In this document: positions 26,718-35,704 of the stretch, piece by piece
Position numbering within the stretch: position 1 is the first letter of the stretch
Layout: every line of letters begins with the position of its first letter
Assembly (NCBI GenBank): GCA_030530865.1
Contig: JAUMUC010000004.1
Span: 62,001-126,000, forward strand
Source: Lactobacillus sp.
GTDB lineage: Bacteria > Bacillota > Bacilli > Lactobacillales > Lactobacillaceae
Reading direction: 5' to 3'
DNA: 64,000 bases
Program-made: the position numbers and the translations under genes
The notes under the pieces: model-generated
What the model saw: the letters and a program-made list of their open reading frames with translations, nothing else
What the model was told of the DNA's origin: nothing
The model's database searches: none

Positions 26718-29642
26718 ATGACAAATAATATCAGTTTAGGTGCTTTAACTGGTGCCAGCAAAAAAGAAAACTACTATGAACTTAAATTCAGTAACGCTAG
26801 CGGTCGTCTCTATATTTTAGCTAGCGGTATTTTTCGTCTTTGGATTGACCCTAGTGAACAATTTTCTGATAATGGCTTAATTAATAACCTCTCATCTGAC
26901 CAGGTTATTTTTGATCTATCAACGCCTAGAGCGACTGGCGATGCCTTAATCATTAATTCTGATAATTACCAATTAATTTTTAAGCAAAAATCAGCCACTT
27001 TTTCTATTTTTGATAATTCAATGCGTCAATTACGTTTTGAACAAATTGCACCACTTTCATTTGGCAGTGACTGTGAACAAGTTCTTAGTCAAAAAAATAA
27101 TGAATACTTCTTCGGTGCTGGTTTGCAACTTGGCTCATACAGTCATAAAGGTAAGAAAATTCATATCGGAAATAATAAGATTGTTGGTCAAGGTGGTGTC
27201 TTATCTGACGTTCCATTTTTCTGGTCAACAGCCGGTTACGGTATCATCACTAACACGAAAGCTAGTGGTGAATATGATTTTTCTCAAGCAGATAAAATCA
27301 CTCTAGCACATCGCAGTGAGACTTTTGATGCTATTTTCTTGTTAGCAAATTCACCAGAAGCAATGATGAAGCAATATTACAAAGTTGCCGGTGAACCAAT
27401 CACCTTGCCAAAAAGTGCTTTAGAACTGGGCTTGATTAGTAATTATGCTGACACATTATGGAAACCAGCAGTAGCTCAAGACCGTAATGCTGATCAACTA
27501 GAAGATAAGAATTACTACATGAGAACTAAAGATGCTAGTGAAGCTTCTCATAAGGCGTCATTAAACGGTGAAGAAAGCTACCAATTTTCTGCTAGAGCAA
27601 TGCTTGATCGCTATGCCAAGTTAAACTTTCCGCTCGGTTGGATCGTCCCAGACTATCAAGCCAGTCAAATTGATGACCAAAGTATGGCTACTTTTGCTGA
27701 ATATGCCAATACTCACGGCATTGAATTAGGAACTTGGCATGATTCTAATAATGCAAACTTTTTAGTAAACGCTTCTGAAAGTGAATTTGTTTCTTTAGTA
27801 AATCGCTTGAATCGTAAACGGACTTGGCTTTTAACTGATCACGGAGACGTTTCAAGTCAAAAATATGGTGCAATCATTTATGGTGGTGCTACTGGTGACT
27901 GGGAACTTTTACGTGCACAAATTTCTGGCTTAATTAGTTCAAACTTATCAGGGCAACCATACGTAGGATCCGCAGTAGACGGTATTAGTGGCGGTGGTAA
28001 TGCTCAATTAGCTATCAGAGATTTAGAATGGAAAGCATTTACGCCTTTATTCTTCCACATCAATGACCAAAGTCGTTTCAGTAAAACGCCATTTGCCTAC
28101 AATGCAAAAATGCAACGGATTAACCGCCTTTATATTGGCTTGCGTGAGCAATTATCAAGTTACTTATACAACTTTATGCATTTGACTAAAGCTGGTCATC
28201 CAATGATTCGCCCAATTTTCTGGGAATTCTCAAATAATCGGGCCAACTTCACTGAACATATCAGCCAAGAATTTTTACTTGGTTCCAACATTTTAGTCGC
28301 TCCTATCTATAGTGGACGTGAAACTGAATTTGGTAAAACTCGCAAAGATAATTTATACCTACCGGATGAAAGAACTCTTTGGACTGACATGTTCACTTGT
28401 AAAAAGTACCTAGGTGGTAGTGTTTATAATCAATTAGAATTTGAGCTTTGGCATTTGCCAGTTTTCATTAAAGCTGGAACTATTCTTGATATTGGTAAAC
28501 GCAATTACATTATCTATCCTCAAGCTAACGGTAGCTTAACAACTATCGATGATGATAATTATGTTGATTCAACTTTTGCCAAGACTACTATCAATTTAAC
28601 GCAAACAGGCGCAGACCTTAATATCAGCGTCAACAAGTGTGAAGGTACTTATCCTGGCATGGAAACACAGTTGCCAACTAGTTTTACCATTTTAGCTGAC
28701 AAGATTCCTGATCAAGTAACTGTAAAAATCGCTAATGCTGAAATTGAACTCAATAAGTTCGGCAATAAAGAAGCCTTTGACCGAGCAAAATCTGGTGTCT
28801 TTTTCAACCAAAATTATCAATGGATTAATGGCTTAGATCAATTTAACGAAAACGGTCAATTTGCGATTCAAATTAAGTTGGATGCAATTAACATCAGTAC
28901 TCAAGATATTGAGCTCGATGTCAAAAATTGCATGACCCCAGTCACTAATAGAAATCAAATTACCGACGCTTTGCTAGCTCAACCAAAGACGCCAAAAGTT
29001 GAAAAAGTAACTGCTCATTCTATCAGCATCGTTTGGCCAAAAGTAACTGAACAGGTCCAAGTAGAAGTTAACGGCTTAATTTATCATGGTATCGCTGGTG
29101 AAAAGTATACTTTCCATGAATTACAGCCAAACACCAAATACGTCATGCGTTTACGCTACTTGTCAGAAACTAAGGTATCTGAATGGTCTGCTCCATTCGG
29201 TGCAATCACTAAGAGTCGTCAAGAAGACTATGCCATCAGCAATATCGATGTTTCATGTAATTACGAAAGTCTAGAAGACCATCCATTAAGTTACTTAACC
29301 GACCGTATTTTGGCTTCTGAATGGCAAACAAAAGAGGCTCCTACTGAAGAGAAGCCCCTAGATTTAATCTTTAATTTTAAAGAGTTAACTGAATTTTCTA
29401 GAATGGTCTTTATTCCTCGTTTAATTGACAACGAAGGTGATCCACTCCGTTTAGAAATTTCAATTTCTCAAGATGGCCAAACATTTTCTAACAGTCACCC
29501 GATTGTTTGGAAGGCTGATGGTAAAAATAAAGTCATCGGTTTACGAGACGTATCTGCTAAAGCCATCAAGTTGAGAGTACTTGAATCAGTCGGCTCATCA
29601 GTCTCTGCTAGAGAAATCATGTTTTTCAAAGCTAAGGCGTAG
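26718..29642 (+). CDS. GH31-family protein with FN3 and discoidin-like domains, probable inactive enzyme
   Basis: The 974-residue protein has no signal peptide. A GH31 beta-sandwich and barrel fill residues 1 to about 690, with NEYFFGAGLQLG, GWIVPDYQASQID, SGLISSNLSGQPYVGSAVDG and EWKAFTPL. It resembles the alpha-N-acetylgalactosaminidase branch as I remember it. The strand that normally carries the nucleophile Asp appears to be missing, and the acid/base WTGD position reads YGGA (about 388-391). A fibronectin III domain (about 755-835) and a discoidin-like domain (about 840-974) follow. Adjacent nagA suggests amino-sugar metabolism. Family assignment is firm; activity is doubtful. Confidence 0.8.
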   Translation: MTNNISLGALTGASKKENYYELKFSNASGRLYILASGIFRLWIDPSEQFSDNGLINNLSSDQVIFDLSTPRATGDALIINSDNYQLIFKQKSATFSIFDNSMRQLRFEQIAPLSFGSDCEQVLSQKNNEYFFGAGLQLGSYSHKGKKIHIGNNKIVGQGGVLSDVPFFWSTAGYGIITNTKASGEYDFSQADKITLAHRSETFDAIFLLANSPEAMMKQYYKVAGEPITLPKSALELGLISNYADTLWKPAVAQDRNADQLEDKNYYMRTKDASEASHKASLNGEESYQFSARAMLDRYAKLNFPLGWIVPDYQASQIDDQSMATFAEYANTHGIELGTWHDSNNANFLVNASESEFVSLVNRLNRKRTWLLTDHGDVSSQKYGAIIYGGATGDWELLRAQISGLISSNLSGQPYVGSAVDGISGGGNAQLAIRDLEWKAFTPLFFHINDQSRFSKTPFAYNAKMQRINRLYIGLREQLSSYLYNFMHLTKAGHPMIRPIFWEFSNNRANFTEHISQEFLLGSNILVAPIYSGRETEFGKTRKDNLYLPDERTLWTDMFTCKKYLGGSVYNQLEFELWHLPVFIKAGTILDIGKRNYIIYPQANGSLTTIDDDNYVDSTFAKTTINLTQTGADLNISVNKCEGTYPGMETQLPTSFTILADKIPDQVTVKIANAEIELNKFGNKEAFDRAKSGVFFNQNYQWINGLDQFNENGQFAIQIKLDAINISTQDIELDVKNCMTPVTNRNQITDALLAQPKTPKVEKVTAHSISIVWPKVTEQVQVEVNGLIYHGIAGEKYTFHELQPNTKYVMRLRYLSETKVSEWSAPFGAITKSRQEDYAISNIDVSCNYESLEDHPLSYLTDRILASEWQTKEAPTEEKPLDLIFNFKELTEFSRMVFIPRLIDNEGDPLRLEISISQDGQTFSNSHPIVWKADGKNKVIGLRDVSAKAIKLRVLESVGSSVSAREIMFFKAKA

Positions 29643-30401
29643 CCATTCAAGACTCAGCTTAAACCAAGTAGATACGTGTGGGTTATCAGTAAATTCGCGG
29701 CCATGAACAACTTGTTCTGGAGTGGCCAAGCCAAAGCCGTGGCCACCATTTCGATAGATATGTGTTTCACATGGAACGTGATGTTCTGCTAAAGCTAACG
29801 CATATTCTAACGAATTTTGAACGTCTACCGTTTTATCATCACTTGCGTGAAAGATAAAACTGGCAGGCGTTTTTTCATTGACGCCTAAAGAAGTATCATA
29901 AATTTCTTTTTCTTTAGGGAAAAGTTTTTGAGCTTCAGTCGGAATTTCAAAGCCAATTTTTCCAAATGAAATTAATGGATAACCTAAAATGGTTAAATTT
30001 GGTCGATTGCTATCATCAGCAAAATTATTCGCCGTTGTTGCAACGTGGCCTCCAGCAGAAAAGCCAATCGTTACAATCCGATTTGGATCAATCTTTAATT
30101 CAGTCGCATTTTGTCTGAAGTAGCTGATTGCATCCAACACACTTTGATATGCGTCAGGATAAACTGGTCCGTCTTGAATTAAATTGTATTTCAAAACAGC
30201 CGCTTGAAAACCATAATGTAGGTAGGCTAAGGCGATAGCTTCGCCTTCTCTGATTGAAAGATGGTTGAAACTACCACCTGGTAAAATCAGCATCAACGGA
30301 TGTTGATCATCTTTCAACTTAGCTATTTCCGTTAGTTGATAGAAGTCCATTTCATATTGACGGCCATTTTTATTCTTTAGAAGTAGCTTGCTTACTTGCA
30401 T
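29598..30401 (-). CDS. Alpha/beta hydrolase, acetylesterase-like
   Basis: The 267-residue cytoplasmic protein has LILPGGSFNHLS (oxyanion region), nucleophile GFSAGGHVA, acid in FHASDDKTVDV and His in NGGHGFG, the pattern of the xylan acetylesterase-like family. Its last 15 codons overlap the convergent GH31 gene. Its start overlaps the upstream YibE/F gene by 32 bases, so it is in that operon. A carbohydrate deacetylation role is inference. Confidence 0.85.
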   Translation of the reverse strand: MQVSKLLLKNKNGRQYEMDFYQLTEIAKLKDDQHPLMLILPGGSFNHLSIREGEAIALAYLHYGFQAAVLKYNLIQDGPVYPDAYQSVLDAISYFRQNATELKIDPNRIVTIGFSAGGHVATTANNFADDSNRPNLTILGYPLISFGKIGFEIPTEAQKLFPKEKEIYDTSLGVNEKTPASFIFHASDDKTVDVQNSLEYALALAEHHVPCETHIYRNGGHGFGLATPEQVVHGREFTDNPHVSTWFKLSLEWLRLSFEKHDFSSRD

Positions 30402-31158
30402 TTAGTTTGTCCTTTCTTGATAATCCTTTGGCAATTGTCCATGTACTCAAAGGTACAGTCATCAAGATGCCGATTAATGAATAAAGCATAATCTGCATCT
30501 CGATTACAAACATTTTATCATTAATCATTTGTCCAAAACTGTAATTCAATCTGAAATACCACAAGAACAATGTCAAAAAACTACCAAAGACGCCGAAAAG
30601 AACCGTGTTCATCGCTGTTCCTAAAACATCATAGCCAATTTCATTACCAGCTTTCATTAAAGCGTGCTCATCTATTTTAGGATGGGCTTTTTTCAACTCT
30701 AATAAGCCTGAGCTCATTGCAACAGCTGCTTCAGCCACCGCACCCAAAGTTGAAAACAGTGCTACCGCAATCCCAATCTGAGCGTAGTTCAAGCCGGGCA
30801 TTTGTGATAGACCAACTAGCAATTCGCCCGCTTCTGGTCCAAGTCCATAAGCTTGAGAAAAGTGTTCCATCACAATCACTATTAAGCTAGTGACTAAACA
30901 AACTACACATGAGGCAAAGAAAGAACTTTTAGCAACTGTATAATCATGGGTACCCAAGAAAATAATCGTCACTAATTTCAAAGGGACAAAGATCAAAATA
31001 ATAATGATGATATTAGCACCCCAGGCAATTAATAATGAGGCTAGAAGAAGTAAAAAGCCGTTGATTAGTACACTAAAGAAGCTTCTAATCCCAGTTTCTC
31101 CACCAACGATGGTCATCAAAATTGCTAAAACAATTATCAAAGCCATTAAACTGCTCAT
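30370..31158 (-). CDS. YibE/F-family membrane protein
   Basis: The 262-residue protein has about seven hydrophobic helices and the family sequences SQMPGLNYAQIGIAVALFSTLGAVAEAAVAMSS and GYDVLGTAMNTVLFG. Function of the family is not established. It overlaps a second YibE/F gene by four bases upstream and the hydrolase downstream, so the three should form one transcript. Confidence 0.8.
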   Translation of the reverse strand: MSSLMALIIVLAILMTIVGGETGIRSFFSVLINGFLLLLASLLIAWGANIIIIILIFVPLKLVTIIFLGTHDYTVAKSSFFASCVVCLVTSLIVIVMEHFSQAYGLGPEAGELLVGLSQMPGLNYAQIGIAVALFSTLGAVAEAAVAMSSGLLELKKAHPKIDEHALMKAGNEIGYDVLGTAMNTVLFGVFGSFLTLFLWYFRLNYSFGQMINDKMFVIEMQIMLYSLIGILMTVPLSTWTIAKGLSRKDKLNASKQATSKE

Positions 31159-32255
31159 GCTTTATCACCTTCTTTTTTCAAAAACCATAAACTACACAAG
31201 GTTGCAAAAATTACTGTTAATACGATTCCGATAGCCGAAATGATACTCTGTGTAGCACCTAAAGATAGTGTGAAACCAAAAGTTGAGCTAATCGTGTTAT
31301 TATCACGCAAATACAAGATAGTTTCTGGCAAAGCTTCCGCCATGAAAATCAAAACTAAAACGTTGATCAATGGTCCCATGATTTCTTGCCCCATGGTTCG
31401 ACCACTTGCAATGACTTCTTTAGCAGTAATATCAGCTTTTTGCTTAATCAATTGATACAGACTAGAAACAATATCTGTTGCCTCATCCATTACTGCTCCA
31501 AGAATCCCCAAAATCGATTGGGCCATAAAAAGCCCACGAGGATCTTGCGTTGCATAATCCCCTGTTTCGTAACGCATTTCAGTTTCGCCAGTAACTTTCA
31601 TAATTATGTAGCAAATCGCAAAGCTGACAAAAACGCCCAGTAAAGTAGCAAACCACGTTGCCAGCATTTTCTTATTAATGCCTTGAATAATCGCCAAACT
31701 GATGAATGAAAAGATGATATCGGCTGTTCCAAAGATCAAAAAGATTTGTGAGCCATTGAGTTTAACATCTAGCAAAATGACCCCATAGAAAATAATCCAA
31801 CTTAAGACCATTGAAACAACTAATAAGATACTCTTTTTACCTAAAATAAAGGTTAGTAGCGTTAAGAACAAAGTTAATGTTAAAACCAATACCCAATCAC
31901 GCTTCGGATTCACCAGAGCAGCTTGACCATTTTTGATATCAACAAAAATTCGCTGTCTAGGCTGATACTTTTGTGAAACTAATTGCGAACTGTAATAAAC
32001 ATTTTTAACTTTATACTGCTTTCCCTTATATTTACCGGATAGAACCTTAATAGTGAAATACTGATTGTGCGTATAGTCAACATTGCCATACACATCTTTA
32101 TTTTTTTGCACCATTTCGTCTTTGATCCTATGGTCAGTAATAATCGCTACAGAATCGCGTTGATAAACATCTGTTGCGAAAAAGGTCATTGCCGTTAATA
32201 TTATTCCAATAATAAAAACGATCGTCGCCGCAATCGCTCTTTTCATCCAAGTCAC
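31155..32255 (-). CDS. YibE/F-family membrane protein with extracytoplasmic N-domain
   Basis: The 366-residue protein has one N-terminal helix, an extracytoplasmic domain of about 90 residues (YFTIKVLSGKYKGKQYKVKN, small beta-rich), then seven or so helices with SILGILGAVMDEATDIVSSLYQ and GRTMGQEIMGPLINVLVL. It pairs with the shorter paralogue just downstream (ATGA overlap). Such tandem YibE/F pairs are common in Firmicutes; a transport role is only a guess. Confidence 0.8.
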   Translation of the reverse strand: MTWMKRAIAATIVFIIGIILTAMTFFATDVYQRDSVAIITDHRIKDEMVQKNKDVYGNVDYTHNQYFTIKVLSGKYKGKQYKVKNVYYSSQLVSQKYQPRQRIFVDIKNGQAALVNPKRDWVLVLTLTLFLTLLTFILGKKSILLVVSMVLSWIIFYGVILLDVKLNGSQIFLIFGTADIIFSFISLAIIQGINKKMLATWFATLLGVFVSFAICYIIMKVTGETEMRYETGDYATQDPRGLFMAQSILGILGAVMDEATDIVSSLYQLIKQKADITAKEVIASGRTMGQEIMGPLINVLVLIFMAEALPETILYLRDNNTISSTFGFTLSLGATQSIISAIGIVLTVIFATLCSLWFLKKEGDKA

Positions 32256-32274
32256 ATCCTTTAGTTAGTATTTT

Positions 32275-32303
32275 AAAACAAAAAGGTGTCACCAAGTGAC
32301 ACC
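32275..32303 (-). terminator. Terminator after the MerR-type gene
   Basis: GGTGTCAC-CAA-GTGACACC is a perfect eight-pair stem followed on the minus strand by TTTTTGTTTT. Confidence 0.8.
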
Positions 32304-32314
32304 TTTCTTAATTC

Positions 32315-32980
32315 TTAAAAATTGAAGAACCTATCCCACCAATGTGATTTTCCATCACTCAATTGCATGTCAGCTAATGTTCTGGCAGCACCTTTTTGGT
32401 GTTCAGCAGCCTTTTCTAAAATTTCTTTTCTGACTTCTTCTGGTGAACGATTTTTATCAGCTTCAACTTCTGCACGTTTTTCTGCTTCAGTCTTTGGCTT
32501 AGCTTCTTCTTGGAAATTGAACAAATCATCTTCCGTCATGGTAGAAGCCATGGTATTTTGACTCAAAAGTCGTTCATTTTGCTTTTCAATTTTAGCCAAT
32601 TGCTTTTCTAACTTCGCAATCGCTGTGTTTTGCCGATCAATTGTTTGTTTCAATGCAGCAAACAATTCCATTTGGGCTTGATCAACTGTATCAGGAGCTT
32701 CCGCCTTCTTTGGTTCGGCCTTTTCCAATTCAACGACGACAAAGCATTGTTCACATGCTTCTTGTAAGCTAAGATTTTCATCCTTAGCTAACTTTTGCAT
32801 CTTTTTCAACTTCTTGAAATCATCAGTTGAATATTCACGACCTTGTTGAGAATTACGCTTGAAATAATGATCATTCTTAGTAACTTTTTCAACTAGGCTT
32901 GAATAACGTCTAATCGTGTTGACATTTACTCCCAATTTGTCAGCTAGATCTTGACTATTTAAATACTTACTCTCACTCAT
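32315..32980 (-). CDS. MerR-type HTH protein with long coiled coil
   Basis: The 221-residue protein has an N-terminal winged HTH (YLNSQDLADKLGVNVNTIRRYSSLV), then a long coiled coil (KQTIDRQNTAIAKLEKQLAKIEKQNERLL), a charged Glu/Lys-rich region, and a very aromatic C-terminus HWWDRFFNF. There is no obvious ligand domain. The layout recalls DNA-anchoring proteins such as RacA, but the resemblance is architectural only. The start is at 32980 or a GTG two codons upstream. It lies 16 bases downstream of ddl. Confidence 0.65.
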   Translation of the reverse strand: MSESKYLNSQDLADKLGVNVNTIRRYSSLVEKVTKNDHYFKRNSQQGREYSTDDFKKLKKMQKLAKDENLSLQEACEQCFVVVELEKAEPKKAEAPDTVDQAQMELFAALKQTIDRQNTAIAKLEKQLAKIEKQNERLLSQNTMASTMTEDDLFNFQEEAKPKTEAEKRAEVEADKNRSPEEVRKEILEKAAEHQKGAARTLADMQLSDGKSHWWDRFFNF

Positions 32981-32996
32981 ATTCACTCATCCACCA

Positions 32997-34085
32997 TTAT
33001 TCATGTTTATGTAACAAAGTTGCTTTATGATCGAAACGCTTTTGTGCAAATTCGATCAATTTGGTAATTAAATCGCTGTAACTAATGCCAGTTTCTTCAA
33101 AAAGCTTTGGATACATTGAAATGTTAGTAAATCCTGGCAAAGCATTCAATTCGTTAAAGATTACTTTGTTATCGCTCTTTCTTAGCATTGAGTCAATTCT
33201 AGCCAAACCACTACATTCAGTTGCACGGTAGACTTTCAAAGCATTGCTTCTAACTTGTTCAACAATTTCGTCGGGCAATTTTGCAGGAATTTCCAAAGTA
33301 GTAGTTGATTGATTGGTGTACTTATTATCGTATGAGTACCAAGTACCCTTTTGATTAATAATTTGACCCACACCTGAAACTTGGGGATCTTCGTTTCCCA
33401 AAACAGCAGTTTCAACTTCAGTACCATCAATTGCTTCTTCAACTAAAACTTTATCATCATACTTGAAAGCTTCAGCCAATGCTGGTAAATATTCACTTTC
33501 CTTAGTAACATGACTGATACCTACGCTTGAACCTTGGTTTGATGGCTTAACAAACATGTCGTGAGTACCAAGCTTTTCAGCAATGTAATCGTAGCTAAGC
33601 TTATCATGATTCTTATCAGCGTATTCGTAGTTGTAAACAGAAACCCATTTAGCAACAGGCACGCCTGCTCTAGCTGCTAAAATCTTGGTCATTTCCTTGT
33701 CCATAGTGATAGCACTAGCTAGCACATCATCCCCAACAAAGGGCTTATTCAACAAGCGGAACAATCCTTGTAAAACACCATCTTCACCCAAGTTACCGTG
33801 TACAATTGGGAAAAAGACGTCAATTTCAGGACGGTTAGTTAGTTGGATTAAATTAGTTAAATTTGAAACTGATTCACGAGGTTCAACTTGGTAATTAGGA
33901 TCTTCTAATACCTTAAAAGAATCTTCTTCTGAAGCAATGTATCCTTGGTTAGTAATCCAAATTGGATGAATATCAAATTTTTCTTGATCAATGGCATTAA
34001 AAATGTTTTTAGCAGAAGCAATGGAGACCTCATACTCTGATGAGTTTCCTCCAAAGACTAGTCCTAAGCTTGTCTTATTAGTCAT
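32997..34085 (-). CDS. ddl: D-alanine--D-alanine ligase
   Basis: It makes D-Ala-D-Ala for peptidoglycan. The 362-residue ATP-grasp enzyme has LVFGGNSSEYEVSIASA at the start, FPIVHGNLGEDGVLQG, VKPSNQGSSVGIS, and NELNALPGFTNISMYPK. The Phe in KPFVGDDVLASA is at the residue that separates D-lactate-type (Phe) from D-alanine-type (Tyr) ligases. Lactobacilli use D-Ala-D-Lac-type ends, so a depsipeptide product is plausible. Confidence 0.93.
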   Translation of the reverse strand: MTNKTSLGLVFGGNSSEYEVSIASAKNIFNAIDQEKFDIHPIWITNQGYIASEEDSFKVLEDPNYQVEPRESVSNLTNLIQLTNRPEIDVFFPIVHGNLGEDGVLQGLFRLLNKPFVGDDVLASAITMDKEMTKILAARAGVPVAKWVSVYNYEYADKNHDKLSYDYIAEKLGTHDMFVKPSNQGSSVGISHVTKESEYLPALAEAFKYDDKVLVEEAIDGTEVETAVLGNEDPQVSGVGQIINQKGTWYSYDNKYTNQSTTTLEIPAKLPDEIVEQVRSNALKVYRATECSGLARIDSMLRKSDNKVIFNELNALPGFTNISMYPKLFEETGISYSDLITKLIEFAQKRFDHKATLLHKHE

Positions 34086-34135
34086 GATATTTACCTCGAT
34101 TTCTCATTAATACTTCTATTATACGATAATAACGA

Positions 34136-34166
34136 ATAAAAAAGCAGAGAAAATTTATCTCTGCTC
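34136..34166 (-). terminator. Terminator after the membrane protein gene
   Basis: On the minus strand GCAGAGA and TCTCTGC with a seven-base loop are followed by six T residues. Confidence 0.75.
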
Positions 34167-34169
34167 TGT

Positions 34170-34997
34170 CTATTTAACTGATGTAGCTTGCCAAGAAATC
34201 GCACTTATAATATATAACACAACTCCAGCAATTACGAAGTTTAAGAATGTAGGGCTTGAAGTTTCAAATAAGAAAGCAATAATTCCTAAGCCCAAGTTAT
34301 CTAGTGAGATGAAAATTGGCAATACAGATAGTAATCCATAAATAAAAATTGTCCAAAAGGCCATCCACATGATAGCTGCACTAACTTCATGGATAAACAT
34401 TTTTCTTGATTGTAGTGATGAACCCATTTCTTGTAAAAATGATTTCAGCATAACTACAATAGAGATTAGCAAAATCACGCCAACTGCAAAGAGAATTAGT
34501 TCTAGGTTTCCAGTCAAACTTACTACACTCAAACTGTAGGCAGCATCAATGTAGCTCAAGCTTGCAGCTGGATTTTTCAGCATTCGCTTCTTGACTTCTT
34601 TTGCTCCTACCGTTGAGCTATTACTAATATTCTTTTTTAAATGGTCATAAATGTTAGATGCCAATAAGGTATCACTAGTTCTAAAAGCATGAACGCCTAA
34701 AGTCCAATCAATCAATTCATCAGCAATTGGCAATAATTCATTGGTTGTTAATGAACTAGCTGTTTGATCATCATAGGCATTTAAGTACTTAGCTAAAGTG
34801 TTGAAATGGACATTAGCTTGCTTAGTCACAACAACTTCATTAGCACTTTGTCTAATTTGTTGCTTCATGTAGTAAGGGTTAAAGAAAGTTAGCAAAGTCA
34901 TCAAGATGCTAACTGCCATAAAAGCTACCCAGGCCAAAATCCGTTTGTAGTGATTCTTTTGGTCATTAGTAACTCTTCTCGCTTGAATCGCTGTCAT
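34170..34997 (-). CDS. Membrane protein of unknown function
   Basis: The 275-residue protein has one N-terminal helix (about 22-40), an extracytoplasmic helical domain of about 110 residues (ANVHFNTLAKYLNAYDD to KKRMLKNPAASLS), then four helices in the C-terminal half. I do not recognise the family. It begins 11 bases after a TetR-family gene with a clear AAAGGAG, so it is probably the regulator's target or partner. Confidence 0.75.
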   Translation of the reverse strand: MTAIQARRVTNDQKNHYKRILAWVAFMAVSILMTLLTFFNPYYMKQQIRQSANEVVVTKQANVHFNTLAKYLNAYDDQTASSLTTNELLPIADELIDWTLGVHAFRTSDTLLASNIYDHLKKNISNSSTVGAKEVKKRMLKNPAASLSYIDAAYSLSVVSLTGNLELILFAVGVILLISIVVMLKSFLQEMGSSLQSRKMFIHEVSAAIMWMAFWTIFIYGLLSVLPIFISLDNLGLGIIAFLFETSSPTFLNFVIAGVVLYIISAISWQATSVK

Positions 34998-35008
34998 ATT
35001 CAGCTCCT

Positions 35009-35680
35009 TTAGTCATCAATGGGTTCACAATAAAATGTTTGCTCAAGATATTCTAAAACTCTTTCAGCATCAAGTTTTTCAATTAAAGTTCTAGCTTCTT
35101 CAATTGTTGCATTAACAACTTTTTTCTTTTCGTTGAAAAAGCTAAACATCAAAGTCTTGATAGCATATTCAGAAATATCTAAAGGATTCAATTGAAGCTT
35201 TTCTTTTTCAGCATATAGTCTAGCTGCACCAGAGGCAACAAAAGGCACGCCTCCACGAATTTCAATACTATATTTTTGCTTTTCAAATAGATTCTGTTCA
35301 TGTAGCCAATTGAAAAGCATATTGCTCCAGCTGTTAAGAGCCTTGCTTTCTCTAAAAGCTTCTCTAATCAATTGATCAATTCCTGGATCAATTGTTCCTA
35401 AAGTCAAAATTAAATAAATAAAAGTTTCTGTCTTAGCAAATTGATTTTCATCTTGAGCAACTTCTTCAATACAATCACCCAATGCTGAAAACATCGTATC
35501 CACTAATTCATTAATTAAAACAGACTTGTGTGAATAATATGATTGTAAAAGTGATTTTGAAATATTTGAGCTTTCTGCAATTTTTTGGAGAGAAACTTTA
35601 TCTAAACCATTAGCGCGGATCAAGCTAAATGTGTTGCTTAAAATCTCTTTGCGTCGTTTTTGGTTTTTTCTTCTTGCCAT
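35009..35680 (-). CDS. TetR/AcrR-family transcriptional regulator
   Basis: The 223-residue protein has an N-terminal HTH (RRKEILSNTFSLIRANGLDKVSLQKIAESSNISKSLL in pattern) and a helical ligand-binding C-domain. It is co-transcribed with a membrane protein of unknown function. The ligand is unknown. The ribosome site (GGGAAG) is moderate. Confidence 0.85.
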   Translation of the reverse strand: MARRKNQKRRKEILSNTFSLIRANGLDKVSLQKIAESSNISKSLLQSYYSHKSVLINELVDTMFSALGDCIEEVAQDENQFAKTETFIYLILTLGTIDPGIDQLIREAFRESKALNSWSNMLFNWLHEQNLFEKQKYSIEIRGGVPFVASGAARLYAEKEKLQLNPLDISEYAIKTLMFSFFNEKKKVVNATIEEARTLIEKLDAERVLEYLEQTFYCEPIDD

Positions 35681-35704
35681 CTTCCCACTCTTCTATAAAA
35701 AATT

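Noticed and set aside
30370..30401. Frameshift between the YibE/F and hydrolase genes
   Set aside because: Both proteins are full length with their own starts; the 32-base overlap is ordinary operon packing.
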